In this document: positions 53,501 through 64,000 of the stretch, piece after piece | Numbering within the stretch: position 1 is the stretch's first letter | How the letters are laid out: every line of letters begins with the position of its first letter | Assembly (NCBI RefSeq): GCF_910589235.1 | Contig: NC_060955.1 | Location: 11,800,837 to 11,864,836, forward strand | Reading direction: 5' to 3' | Length of the DNA: 64,000 nt | DNA from: Vespa crabro | Lineage: Eukaryota > Arthropoda > Insecta > Hymenoptera > Vespidae | Notes under the pieces: model-generated | What the model saw: the letters and a program-made list of their open reading frames with translations, nothing else | What the model was told of the DNA's origin: nothing | Database searches by the model: none | Translations under genes and position numbers: made by a program

Positions 53501-56500
53501 GAAAGCATTGAACTAACTCGTACCACAGCTTGAGAATTGTTTCCAATCGATTCGGACATTGTATTTCTGAAGATCAAACATCTATTTGATATTGGAATCG
53601 ACTTTTTGACCTTGTTTCTTATCGTATATATGTTTTTTCGTTCATAATGGCGTACCATCGAAATACGAAATAATGAAATCTCATTCAAATTCAATTAGTT
53701 TATATTCTGTCGACGCAGAATAAAGATTACAACAAGAATATATCTTCCTGACTGTGTGTAAATAGAAGTTTTCACATGAAAATTGTCGAAAAATGAGATC
53801 GACAAATGCGAATTTTGTTAAATGCTGAGATAAAATCGTGAACACATTGAAATTACTCGTACCACAGCTTCAGAAATGTTTCCAATCTATTCGGACATTG
53901 TATTTCTGAAGATCAAACATTTATTTTATCTTGGAATCGACGTTATAACCTTGTTTCATATTTTATATACGATTATTAGCTCATAAAGAAGTATCATCGA
54001 AATACGAAATTTGAAATCTCAATCAATATCAATGCTTTTATATTCTATCGACGCAGAATATACAAAGGAACAAGAACATAAGTTTGTCACTATGTGTAAA
54101 TACGAGTTTCAACATGAATATTGTAGAAAAATGAGATCGACACATGCGAATTTCGTTAATTGCAGAGCTTCAATCGTGAAAACATTGAACTTACTCGTAC
54201 CACAGCTTGAGAAATGTTTCCAACCGATTCGGACATTGTATTTCTGAAGATCATACATCCATTTTATCTTGGAATCGACGTTATAACCTTGTTTCATATG
54301 TTATATATGATTATTAGCTCATAAAGAAGTATCATCGAAATACGAAATTTCAAATCTCAATCAATATCAATGCTTTTATATTCTATCGACGCAGAATATA
54401 CAATGGAACAAGAACATAAGTTTGTCACTATGTGTAAATACGAGTTTCAACATGAATATTGTAGAAAAATGAGATCGACACATGCGAATTTCGTTAATTG
54501 CTGAGATTTAATCGTGAAAGCATTTAACTAACTCGTACCACAGCTTGAGAATTGTTTCCAATCGATTCGGACATTGTATTTCTGAAGATCAAACATCTAT
54601 TTGATATTGGAATCGACGTTTTAACCTTGTTTCTTATCGTATATACGTTTTTTCGTTCATAATGGCGTACCATCGAAATACGAAATAATGAAATCTCATT
54701 CAAATTCAATTAGTTTATATTCTGTCGACGCAGAATAAAGATTACAACAAGAATATATCTTCCTGACTGTGTGTAAATAGAAGTTTTAACATGAAAATTG
54801 TCGAAAAATGAGATCGACAAATGCGAATTTTGTTAAATGCTGAGATAAAATCGTGAACACATTGAAATTACTCGTACCACAGCTTCAGAAATGTTTCCAA
54901 TCAATTCGGACATTGTATTTCTGAAGATCAAACATTTATTTTATCTTGGAATCGACGTTATAACCTTGTTTCATATTTTATATACGATTATTAGCTCATA
55001 AAGAAGTATCATCGAAATCCGAAATTTGAAATCTCAATCAATATCAATGCTTTTATATTCTATCGACGCAGAATATACAAAGGAAAAAGAACATAAGTTT
55101 GTCACTATGTGTAAATACGAGTTTCAACATGAATATTGTAGAAAAATGAGAACGACACATGCGAATTTCGTTAATTGCAGAGCTTCAATCGTGAAAACAT
55201 TGAACTTACTCGTACCACAGCTTGAGAAATGTTTCCAATCGATTCGGCCATTGTATTTCTGAAGATCATACATCCATTTTATCTTGGAATCGACGTTATA
55301 ACCTTGTTTCATATGTTATATATGATTATTAACTCATAAAGAAGTATCATCGAAATACGAATTTTGAACTCTCAATCAATATCAATGCTATTATATTCTA
55401 TCGACGCAGAATATACAATGGAACAAGATCATAAGTTTGTCACTATGTGTAAATACGAGTTTCAACATGAATATTGTAGAAAAATGAGATCGACACATGC
55501 GAATTTCGTTAATTGCTGAGATTTAATCGTGAAAGCATTTAACTAACTCGTACCACAGCTTGAGAATTGTTTCCAATCGATTCGGACATTGTATTTCTGA
55601 AGATCAAACATCTATTTGATCTTGGAATCGACGTTTTAACCTTGTTTCTTATCGTATATACGTTTTTTCGTTCATAATGGCGTACCATCGAAATACGAAA
55701 TAATGAAATCTCATTCAAATTCAATTAATTTATATTCTGTCGACGCAGAATAAAGATTACAACAAGAATATATCTTCCTGACTGTGTGTAAATAGAAGTT
55801 TTCACATGAAAATTGTCGAAAAATGAGATCGACAAATGCGAATTTTGTTAAATGCTGAGATAAAATCGTAAACACATTGAAATTACTCGTACCACAGCTT
55901 CAGAAATGTTTCCAATCTATTCGGACATTGTATTTCGGAAGATCAAACATTTATTTTATCTTGGAATCGACGTTATAACCTTGTTTCATATGTTATATAC
56001 GATTATTAGCTCATAAAGAAGTATAATCGAAATACGAAATTTGAAATCTCAATCAATATCAATGCTATTATATTCTGTCGACGCAGAATACACAATGGAA
56101 CAAGAACATAAGTTTGTCACTATGTGTAAATACGAGTTTCAACATGAATACTGTAGAAAAATGAGATCGACACATGCGAATTTCGTTAATTGCAGAGATT
56201 TAATCGTGAAAGCATTGAACTAACACGTACCACAGCTTGAGAATTGTTTCCAATCGATTCGGACATTGTATTTCTGAAGATCAAACATCTATTTTATCTT
56301 GGAATCGACGTTTTAACCTTGTTTCTTATCGTATATACGTTTTTTCGTTCATAATGGCGTACCATCGAAATACGAAATAATGAAATCTCATTCAAATTCA
56401 ATTAGTTTATATTCTGTCGACGCAGAATAAAGATTACAACAAGAATATATCTTTCTGACTGTGTGTAAATAGAAGTTTTAACATGAAAATTGTCGAAAAA

Positions 56501-56717
56501 TGAGATCGACAAATGCGAATTTTGTTAAATGCTGAGATAAAATCGTGAACACATTGAAATTACTCGTACCACAGCTTCAGAAATGTTTTCAATCAATACG
56601 GACATTGTATTTCTGAAGATCAAACATTTATTTTATCTTTGAATCGACGTTATAACCTTGTCTCATATTTTATATACGATTATTAGCTCATAAAGAAGTA
56701 TCATCGAAATACGAAAT

Positions 56718-57056
56718 TTCAAATCTCAATCAATATCAATGCTTTTATATTCTATCGACGCAGAATATACAATGGAACAAGAACATAAGTTTGTCACTAT
56801 GTGTAAATACGAGTTTTAACATGAATATTGTCGAAAATTGAGATCGACACATGCGAATTTCTTTAATTGCAGAGATGTAATCGTGAAATCATTGAACTTA
56901 TTCGTACCACAGCTTGAGAAATGTTTCCAATCTATTCGGACATTGTATTTCTGAAGATCAAACATCTATTTGATATTGGAATCGACGTTTTGACCTTGTT
57001 TCTTATCGTATATATGTTTTTTCGTTCATAATGGCGTACCATCGAAATACGAAATA
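56718..57056. repeat. Hybrid D/F monomer
   Basis: Class D through CCAATCTATTCGG, then the F-specific 3' end (TTTTGACC, CGTATATATG) and S end. The switch is within about 56935-56966. It stands exactly where the D-F pair stands in the 3384-bp HOR, so a D/F crossover removed one monomer and turned a 10-mer into a 9-mer. Its 3' variants differ from those of the D hybrids at 24910 and 28294 (TTTTAACC, CGTATATACG), so it is an independent event. Confidence 0.87.
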
Positions 57057-57733
57057 ATGAAATCTCATTCAAATTCAATTAGTTTATATTCTGTCGACGC
57101 AGAATAAAGATTACAACAAGAATATATCTTCCTGACTGTGTGTAAATAGAAGTTTTCAAATGAAAATTGTCGAAAAATGAGATCGACAAATGCGAATTTT
57201 GTTAAATGCTGAGATAAAATCGTAAACACATTGAAATTACTCGTACCACAGCTTCAGAAATGTTTCCAATCTATTTGGACATTGTATTTCTGAAGATCAA
57301 ACATTTATTTTATCTTTGAATCGACGTTATAACCTTGTTTCATATTTTATATACGATTATTAGCTCATAAAGTAGTATCATCGAAATACGAAATTTCAAA
57401 TCTCAATCAATATCAATGCTTTTATATTCTATCGACGCAGAATATACAATGGAACAAGAACATAAGTTTGTCACTATGTGTAAATACGAGATTCAACATG
57501 AATATTGTAGAAAAATGAGATCGACACATGCGAATTTCGTTAATTGCTGAGATTTAATCGTGAAAGCATTGAACTAACTCGTACCACAGCTTGAGAATTG
57601 TTTCCAATCGATTCGGACATTGTATTTCTGAAGATCAAACATCTATTTTATCTTGGAATCGACGTTTTAACCTTGTGTCTTAACGTATATACGTTTTTTC
57701 GTTCATAATGGCGTACCATCGAAATACGAAAAA

Positions 57734-58072
57734 ATGAAATCTCATTCAAATTCAATTAGTTTATATTCTGTCGACGCATAATAAAGATTACAACAAGAAT
57801 ATATCTTCCTGACTGTGTGAAAATAGAAGTTTTAACATGAAAATTGTCGAAAAATGAGATCGACAAATGCGAATTTTGTTAAATGCTGAGATAAAATCGT
57901 GAACACATTGAAATTACTCGTACCACAGCTTCAGAAATGTTTCCAATCAATTCGGACATTGTATTTCTGAAGATAAAACATTTATTTTATCTTGGAATCG
58001 ACGTTATAACCTTGTTTCTTATCGTATATACGTTTTTTCGTTCATAATGGCGTACCATCGAAATACGAAATA
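57734..58072. repeat. B monomer with S end, followed by B
   Basis: Class B including CATTTATTTTATC and CGACGTTATAACC, then TTCTTATCGTATATACG and the rest of an S end. The switch is within TAACCTTGTTTCTTAT, about 58005-58019. The next monomer (58073) is also B. This is the only B-B pair in the window and marks the left junction of the copied 7445-bp-spaced block. Confidence 0.9.
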
Positions 58073-61000
58073 ATGAAATCTCATTCAAATTCAATTAGTT
58101 TATATTCTGTCGACGCAGAATAAAGATTGCAACAAGAATATATCTTCCTGACTGTGTGTAAATAGAAGTTTTCACATGAAAATTGTCGAAAAATGAGATC
58201 GACAAATGCGAATTTTGTTAAATGCTGAGATAAAATCGTGAACACATTGAAATTACTCGTACCACAGTTTCAGAAATGTTTCCAATCAATTCGGACATTG
58301 TATTTCTGAAGATCAAACATTTATTTTATCTTGGAATCGACGTTATAACCTTGTTTCATATTTTATATACGATTATTAGCTCATAAAGAAGTATCATCGA
58401 AATACGAAATTTGAAATCTCAATCAATATCAATGCTTTTATATTCTATCGACGCAGAATATACAAAGGAACAAGAACATAAGTTTGTCACTATGTGTAAA
58501 TACGAGTTTCAACATGAATATTGTAGAAAAATGAGATCGACACATGCGAATTTCGTTAATTGCAGAGCTTCAATCGTGAAAACATTGAACTTACTCGTAC
58601 CACAGCTTGAGAAATGTTTCCAACCGATTCGGACATTGTATTTCTGAAGATCATACATCCATTTTATCTTGGAATCGACGTTATAACCTTGTTTCATATG
58701 TTATATATGATTATTAGCTCATAAAGAAGTATCATCGAAATACGAAATTTCAAATCTCAATCAATATCAATGCTTTTATATTCTATCGACGCAGAATATA
58801 CAATGGAACAAGAACATAAGTTTGTCACTATGTGTAAATACGAGTTTTAACATGAATATTGTCGAAAATTGAGATCGACACATGCGAATTTCTTTAATTG
58901 CAGAGATGTAATCGTGAAATCATTGAACTTATTCGTACCACAGCTTGAGAAATTTTTCCAATCTATTCGGACATTGTATTTCTGAAGATCAAACATCCAT
59001 TTTATCTTGGAATCGACGTTATAACCTTGTTTCATATTTTATATACGATTATTAGCTCATAAAGGATTATCATCGAAATACGAAATTTGAAATCTCAATC
59101 AATATCAATGCTATTATATTCTATCGACGCAGAATATACAATGGAACAAGATCATAAGTTTGTCACTATGTGTAAATACGAGATTCAACATGAATATTGT
59201 AGAAAAATGAGATCGACACATGCGAATTTCGTTAATTGCTGAGATTTAATCGTGAAAGCATTGAACTAACTCGTACCACAGCTTGAGAATTGTTTCCAAT
59301 CGATTCGGACATTGTATTTCTGAAGATCAAACATCTATTTGATATTGGAATCGACGTTTTGACCTTGTTTCTTATCGTATATACGTTTTTTCGTTCATAA
59401 TGGCGTACCATCGAAATACGAAATAATGAAATCTCATTCAAATTCAATTAATTTATATTCTGTCGACGCAGAATAAAGATTACAACAAGAATATATCTTC
59501 CTGACTGTGTGTAAATAGAAGTTTTCACATGAAAATTGTCGAAAAATGAGATCGACAAATGCGAATTTTGTTAAATGCTGAGATAAAATCGTAAACACAT
59601 TGAAATTACTCGTACCACAGCTTCAGAAATGTTTCCAATCTATTCGGACATTGTATTTCGGAAGATCAAACATTTATTTTATCTTGGAATCGACGTTATA
59701 ACCTTGTTTCATATGTTATATACGATTATTAGCTCATAAAGAAGTATAATCGAAATACGAAATTTGAAATCTCAATCAATATCAATGCTATTATATTCTG
59801 TCGACGCAGAATACACAATGGAACAAGAACATAAGTTTGTCACTATGTGTAAATACGAGTTTCAACATGAATATTGTAGAAAAATGAGATCGACACATGC
59901 GAATTTCGTTAATTGCAGAGATTTAATCGTGAAAGCATTGAACTAACACGTACCACAGCTTGAGAATTGTTTCCAATCGATTCGGACATTGTATTTCTGA
60001 AGATCAAACATCTATTTTATCTTGGAATCGACGTTTTAACCTTGTTTCTTATCGTATATACGTTTTTTCGTTCATAATGGCGTACCATCGAAATACGAAA
60101 TAATGAAATCTCATTCAAATTCAATTAGTTTATATTCTGTCGACGCAGAATAAGGATTACAACAAGAATATATCTTTCTGACTGTGTGTAAATAGAAGTT
60201 TTAACATGAAAATTGTCGAAAAATGAGATCGACAAATGCGAATTTTGTTAAATGCTGAGATAAAATCGTGAACACATTGAAATTACTCGTACCACAGCTT
60301 CAGAAATGTTTCCAATCAATACGGACATTGTATTTCTGAAGATCAAACATTTATTTTATCTTTGAATCGACGTTATAACCTTGTTTCATATTTTATATAC
60401 GATTATTAGCTCATAAAGAAGTATCATCGAAATACGAAATTTCAAATCTCAATCAATATCAATGCTTTTATATTCTATCGACGCAGAATATACAATGGAA
60501 CAAGAACATAAGTTTGTCACTATGTGTAAATACGAGTTTTAACATGAATATTGTCGAGAATTGAGATCGACACATGCGAATTTCTTTAATTGCAGAGATG
60601 TAATCGTGAAATCATTGAACTTATTCGTACCACAGCTTGAGAAATGTTTCCAATCTATTCGGACATTGTATTTCTGAAGATCAAACATCCATTTTATCTT
60701 GGAATCGACGTTATAACCTTGTTTCATATTTTATATACGATTATTAGCTCATAAAGAAGTATCATCGAAATACGAAATTTCAAATCTCAATCAATATCAA
60801 TGCTTTTATATTCTATCGACGCAGAATATACAATGGAACAAGAACATAAGTTTGTCACTATGTGTAAATACGAGTTTTAACATGAATATTGTCGAAAATT
60901 GAGATCGACACATGCGAATTTCGTTAATTGCTGAGATTTAATCGTGAAAGCATTGAACTAACACGTACCACAGCTTGAGAATTGTTTCCAATCGATTCGG

Positions 61001-64000
61001 ACATTGTATTTCTGAAGATCAAACATCCATTTTATCTTGGAATCGACGTTATAACCTTGTTTCATATTTTATATACGATTATTAGCTCATAAAGGATTAT
61101 CATCGAAATACGAAATTTGAAATCTCAATCAATATCAATGCTATTATATTCTATCGACGCAGAATATACAATGGAACAAGATCATAAGTTTGTCACTATG
61201 TGTAAATACGAGATTCAACATGAATATTGTAGAAAAATGAGATCGACACATGCGAATTTCGTTAATTGCTGAGATTTAATCGTGAAAGCATTGAACTAAC
61301 TCGTACCACAGCTTGAGAATTGTTTCCAATCGATTCGGACATTGTATTTCTGAAGATCAAACATCTATTTGATATTGGAATCGACGTTTTGACCTTGTTT
61401 CTTATCGTATATACGTTTTTTCGTTCATAATGGCGTACCATCGAAATACGAAATAATGAAATCTCATTCAAATTCAATTAATTTATATTCTGTCGACGCA
61501 GAATAAAGATTACAACAAGAATATATCTTCCTGACTGTGTGTAAATAGAAGTTTTCACATGAAAATTGTCGAAAAATGAGATCGACAAATGCGAATTTTG
61601 TTAAATGCTGAGATAAAATCGTAAACACATTGAAATTACTCGTACCACAGCTTCAGAAATGTTTCCAATCTATTCGGACATTGTATTTCGGAAGATCAAA
61701 CATTTATTTTATCTTGGAATCGACGTTATAACCTTGTTTCATATGTTATATACGATTATTAGCTCATAAAGAAGTATAATCGAAATACGAAATTTGAAAT
61801 CTCAATCAATATCAATGCTATTATATTCTGTCGACGCAGAATACACAATGGAACAAGAACATAAGTTTGTCACTATGTGTAAATACGAGTTTCAACATGA
61901 ATATTGTAGAAAAATGAGATCGACACATGCGAATTTCGTTAATTGCAGAGATTTAATCGTGAAAGCATTGAACTAACACGTACCACAGCTTGAGAATTGT
62001 TTCCAATCGATTCGGACATTGTATTTCTGAAGATCAAACATCTATTTTATCTTGGAATCGACGTTTTAACCTTGCTTCTTATCGTATATACGTTTTTTCG
62101 TTCATAATGGCGTACCATCGAAATACGAAATAATGAAATCTCATTCAAATTCAATTAGTTTATATTCTGTCGACGCAGAATAAAGATTACAACAAGAATA
62201 TATCTTTCTGACTGTGTGTAAATAGAAGTTTTAACATGAAAATTGTCGAAAAATGAGATCGACAAATGCGAATTTTGTTAAATGCTGAGATAAAATCGTG
62301 AACACATTGAAATTACTCGTACCACAGCTTCAGAAATGTTTCCAATCAATACGGACATTGTATTTCTGAAGATCAAACATTTATTTTATCTTTGAATCGA
62401 CGTTATAACCTTGTTTCATATTTTATATACGATTATTAGCTCATAAAGAAGTATCATCGAAATACGAAATTTCAAATCTCAATCAATATCAATGCTTTTA
62501 TATTCTATCGACGCAGAATATACAATGGAACAAGAACATAAGTTTGTCACTATGTGTAAATACGAGTTTTAACATGAATATTGTCGAGAATTGAGATCGA
62601 CACATGCGAATTTCTTTAATTGCAGAGATGTAATCGTGAAATCATTGAACTTATTCGTACCACAGCTTGAGAAATGTTTCCAATCTATTCGGACATTGTA
62701 TTTCTGAAGATCAAACATCCATTTTATCTTGGAATCGACGTTATAACCTTGTTTCATATTTTATATACGATTATTAGCTCATAAAGAAGTATCATCGAAA
62801 TACGAAATTTCAAATCTCAATCAATATCAATGCTTTTATATTCTATCGACGCAGAATATACAATGGAACAAGAACATAAGTTTGTCACTATGTGTAAATA
62901 CGAGTTTTAACATGAATATTGTCGAAAATTGAGATCGACACATGCGAATTTCGTTAATTGCTGAGATTTAATCGTGAAAGCATTGAACTAACTCGTACCA
63001 CAGCTTGAGAATTGTTTCCAATCGATTCGGACATTGTATTTCTGAAGATCAAACATCTATTTGATATTGGAATCGACTTTTTGACCTTGTTTCTTATCGT
63101 ATATATGTTTTTTCGTTCATAATGGCGTACCATCGAAATACGAAATAATGAAATCTCATTCAAATTCAATTAGTTTATATTCTGTCGACGCAGAATAAAG
63201 ATTACAACAAGAATATATCTTCCTGACTGTGTGTAAATAGAAGTTTTCACATGAAAATTGTCGAAAAATGAGATCGACAAATGCGAATTTTGTTAAATGC
63301 TGAGATAAAATCGTGAACACATTGAAATTACTCGTACCACAGCTTCAGAAATGTTTCCAATCTATTCGGACATTGTATTTCTGAAGATCAAACATTTATT
63401 TTATCTTGGAATCGACGTTATAACCTTGTTTCATATTTTATATACGATTATTAGCTCATAAAGAAGTATCATCGAAATACGAAATTTGAAATCTCAATCA
63501 ATATCAATGCTTTTATATTCTATCGACGCAGAATATACAAAGGAACAAGAACATAAGTTTGTCACTATGTGTAAATACGAGTTTCAACATGAATATTGTA
63601 GAAAAATGAGATCGACACATGCGAATTTCGTTAATTGCAGAGCTTCAATCGTGAAAACATTGAACTTACTCGTACCACAGCTTGAGAAATGTTTCCAACC
63701 GATTCGGACATTGTATTTCTGAAGATCATACATCCATTTTATCTTGGAATCGACGTTATAACCTTGTTTCATATGTTATATATGATTATTAGCTCATAAA
63801 GAAGTATCATCGAAATACGAAATTTCAAATCTCAATCAATATCAATGCTTTTATATTCTATCGACGCAGAATATACAATGGAACAAGAACATAAGTTTGT
63901 CACTATGTGTAAATACGAGTTTCAACATGAATATTGTAGAAAAATGAGATCGACACATGCGAATTTCGTTAATTGCTGAGATTTAATCGTGAAAGCATTT
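58073..64000. repeat. Second copy of the block, with nested 6-monomer duplication
   Basis: Starts: 58073 B, 58411 C, 58749 D, 59087 A, 59426 B, 59764 A2, 60103 B, 60441 D, 60779 F with R end, 61117 A, 61456 B, 61794 A2, 62133 B, 62471 D, 62809 F, 63148 B, 63486 C, 63824 E (partial). The segment 58073-60778 equals 50628-53333 shifted by 7445 bp. The segment 62809-64000 equals 53334 onward shifted by 9475 bp. The difference of 2030 bp is the extra A-B-A2-B-D plus hybrid. Both D copies (60441, 62471) share TTGTCGAGAATTGAG, absent from 52996. Confidence 0.9.
60779..61116. repeat. Hybrid F/D monomer with R end
   Basis: F-like first part (TTTCAAATCTC, GAGTTTTAACATG, then TGCTGAG), with AACACGTACC as in A2, and then D-type CATCCATTTT, GTTATAACC and R end. 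It is the junction of the 2030-bp duplication: the following monomers repeat 59087-60778. The final switch lies in the shared stretch about 60990-61026. Confidence 0.85.

Larger units (their letters stand above)
50289..58072. repeat. Mixed block, first copy of the 7445-bp duplication
   Basis: Starts: 50289 A2, 50628 B, 50966 C, 51304 D, 51642 A, 51981 B, 52319 A2, 52658 B, 52996 D, 53334 F, 53673 B, 54011 C, 54349 E, 54688 B, 55026 C, 55364 A, 55703 B, 56041 A2, 56380 B, 56718 D/F hybrid, 57057 B, 57395 E, 57734 B with S end. From 50628 the order recurs from 58073. The part from 55026 matches the 10-mer HOR with one monomer missing. AAAGGATTATC before the A at 51642 recurs before 59087 and 61117. 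Confidence 0.88.
1..64000. repeat. Satellite DNA array, 338/339-bp monomer
   Basis: The window is filled end to end by head-to-tail copies of one AT-rich unit. I set monomer phase at the two bases before GAAATCTCA (or CAAATCTC, GAACTCTC). From 211 to 63824 this gives 188 complete monomers, mean about 338.4 bp. The step is 338 bp after an R end and 339 bp between an S end and B, where the junction carries one extra base. All copies have the same orientation. I saw no insertion, inversion or unique sequence. Long AT-rich tandem arrays with higher-order structure are typical of (peri)centromeric heterochromatin; that location is inferred from pattern only. 338 is twice 169, compatible with a dinucleosome repeat. 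The family and host taxon are not recognised. Confidence 0.97.

Noticed and set aside
57734..58410. Assembly error as explanation of odd junctions (887, 38446, 58073).
   Set aside because: It cannot be excluded from sequence alone, but most class switches are in exact monomer phase, carry private variants that recur in neighbouring copies, and sit in homologous stretches, as real exchange would. They are kept as findings with a read-level check.
1..64000. CRISPR array.
   Set aside because: The repeat unit is about 338 bp with no short repeat and unique spacer pattern, and there are no cas genes.
1..64000. Transposable element, virus-derived, rRNA, tRNA or telomere sequence.
   Set aside because: No terminal repeats, target-site duplications, polymerase or integrase frames, structured RNA genes or telomeric short repeats are visible; every segment is accounted for by the monomer.

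Overview
The whole window is one uninterrupted eukaryotic satellite DNA array. I find no gene, tRNA, rRNA, transposon, CRISPR array or unique sequence. The basic unit is an AT-rich monomer (roughly one third GC by eye) of 338 or 339 bp, in one orientation throughout: 188 complete monomers plus a partial one at each edge. The size, purity and layered repetition fit a centromeric or pericentromeric array from a long-read assembly. I do not recognise the family and cannot name the organism; an insect or other animal seems most likely, but a plant is not excluded.

Monomers fall into a few classes, named here by diagnostic bases. A has TGGAACAAGATCAT and TGCTGAG. A2 has TATTCTGTCGACG and AATACACAATGG. 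B has CATTCAAATTCAATTAG. C has AAAGGAACAAG or AAAGGAAAAAG and GAGCTTCAATCG. D has TTTCAAATCTC, GAGTTTTAACATG and TTTCTTTAATTGC. E and F are D/A hybrids. Each has one of two 3' ends: 'R' (TTCATATGTTATATACG, ATTAGCTCATAAAG) or 'S' (CGTATATACG, TTTTTTCGTTCATAATGG). A, A2, E and F are S-ended and are followed by B, with one exception. B, C and D are R-ended and are followed by a non-B monomer.

The classes are ordered into changing higher-order repeats (HORs). 1-8329 is irregular. 9007-12390 and 17804-27955 carry a 10-monomer, 3384-bp HOR. 12391-17803 mixes trimers and pentamers. 28971-37430 carries pentamer and heptamer units. 37431-41828 is a C-A-B trimer region. 41829-50288 is five copies of a 1692-bp pentamer. 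50289-64000 contains a segment copied 7445 bp downstream that has since gained a nested 2030-bp duplication.

Hybrid monomers record the likely history: crossovers between neighbouring monomers repeatedly removed about one monomer, with most junctions inside one well-conserved stretch. That stretch, a conserved hairpin-like dyad and a 14-bp palindrome in some copies are the best candidates for functional sites. All functional statements are inference.
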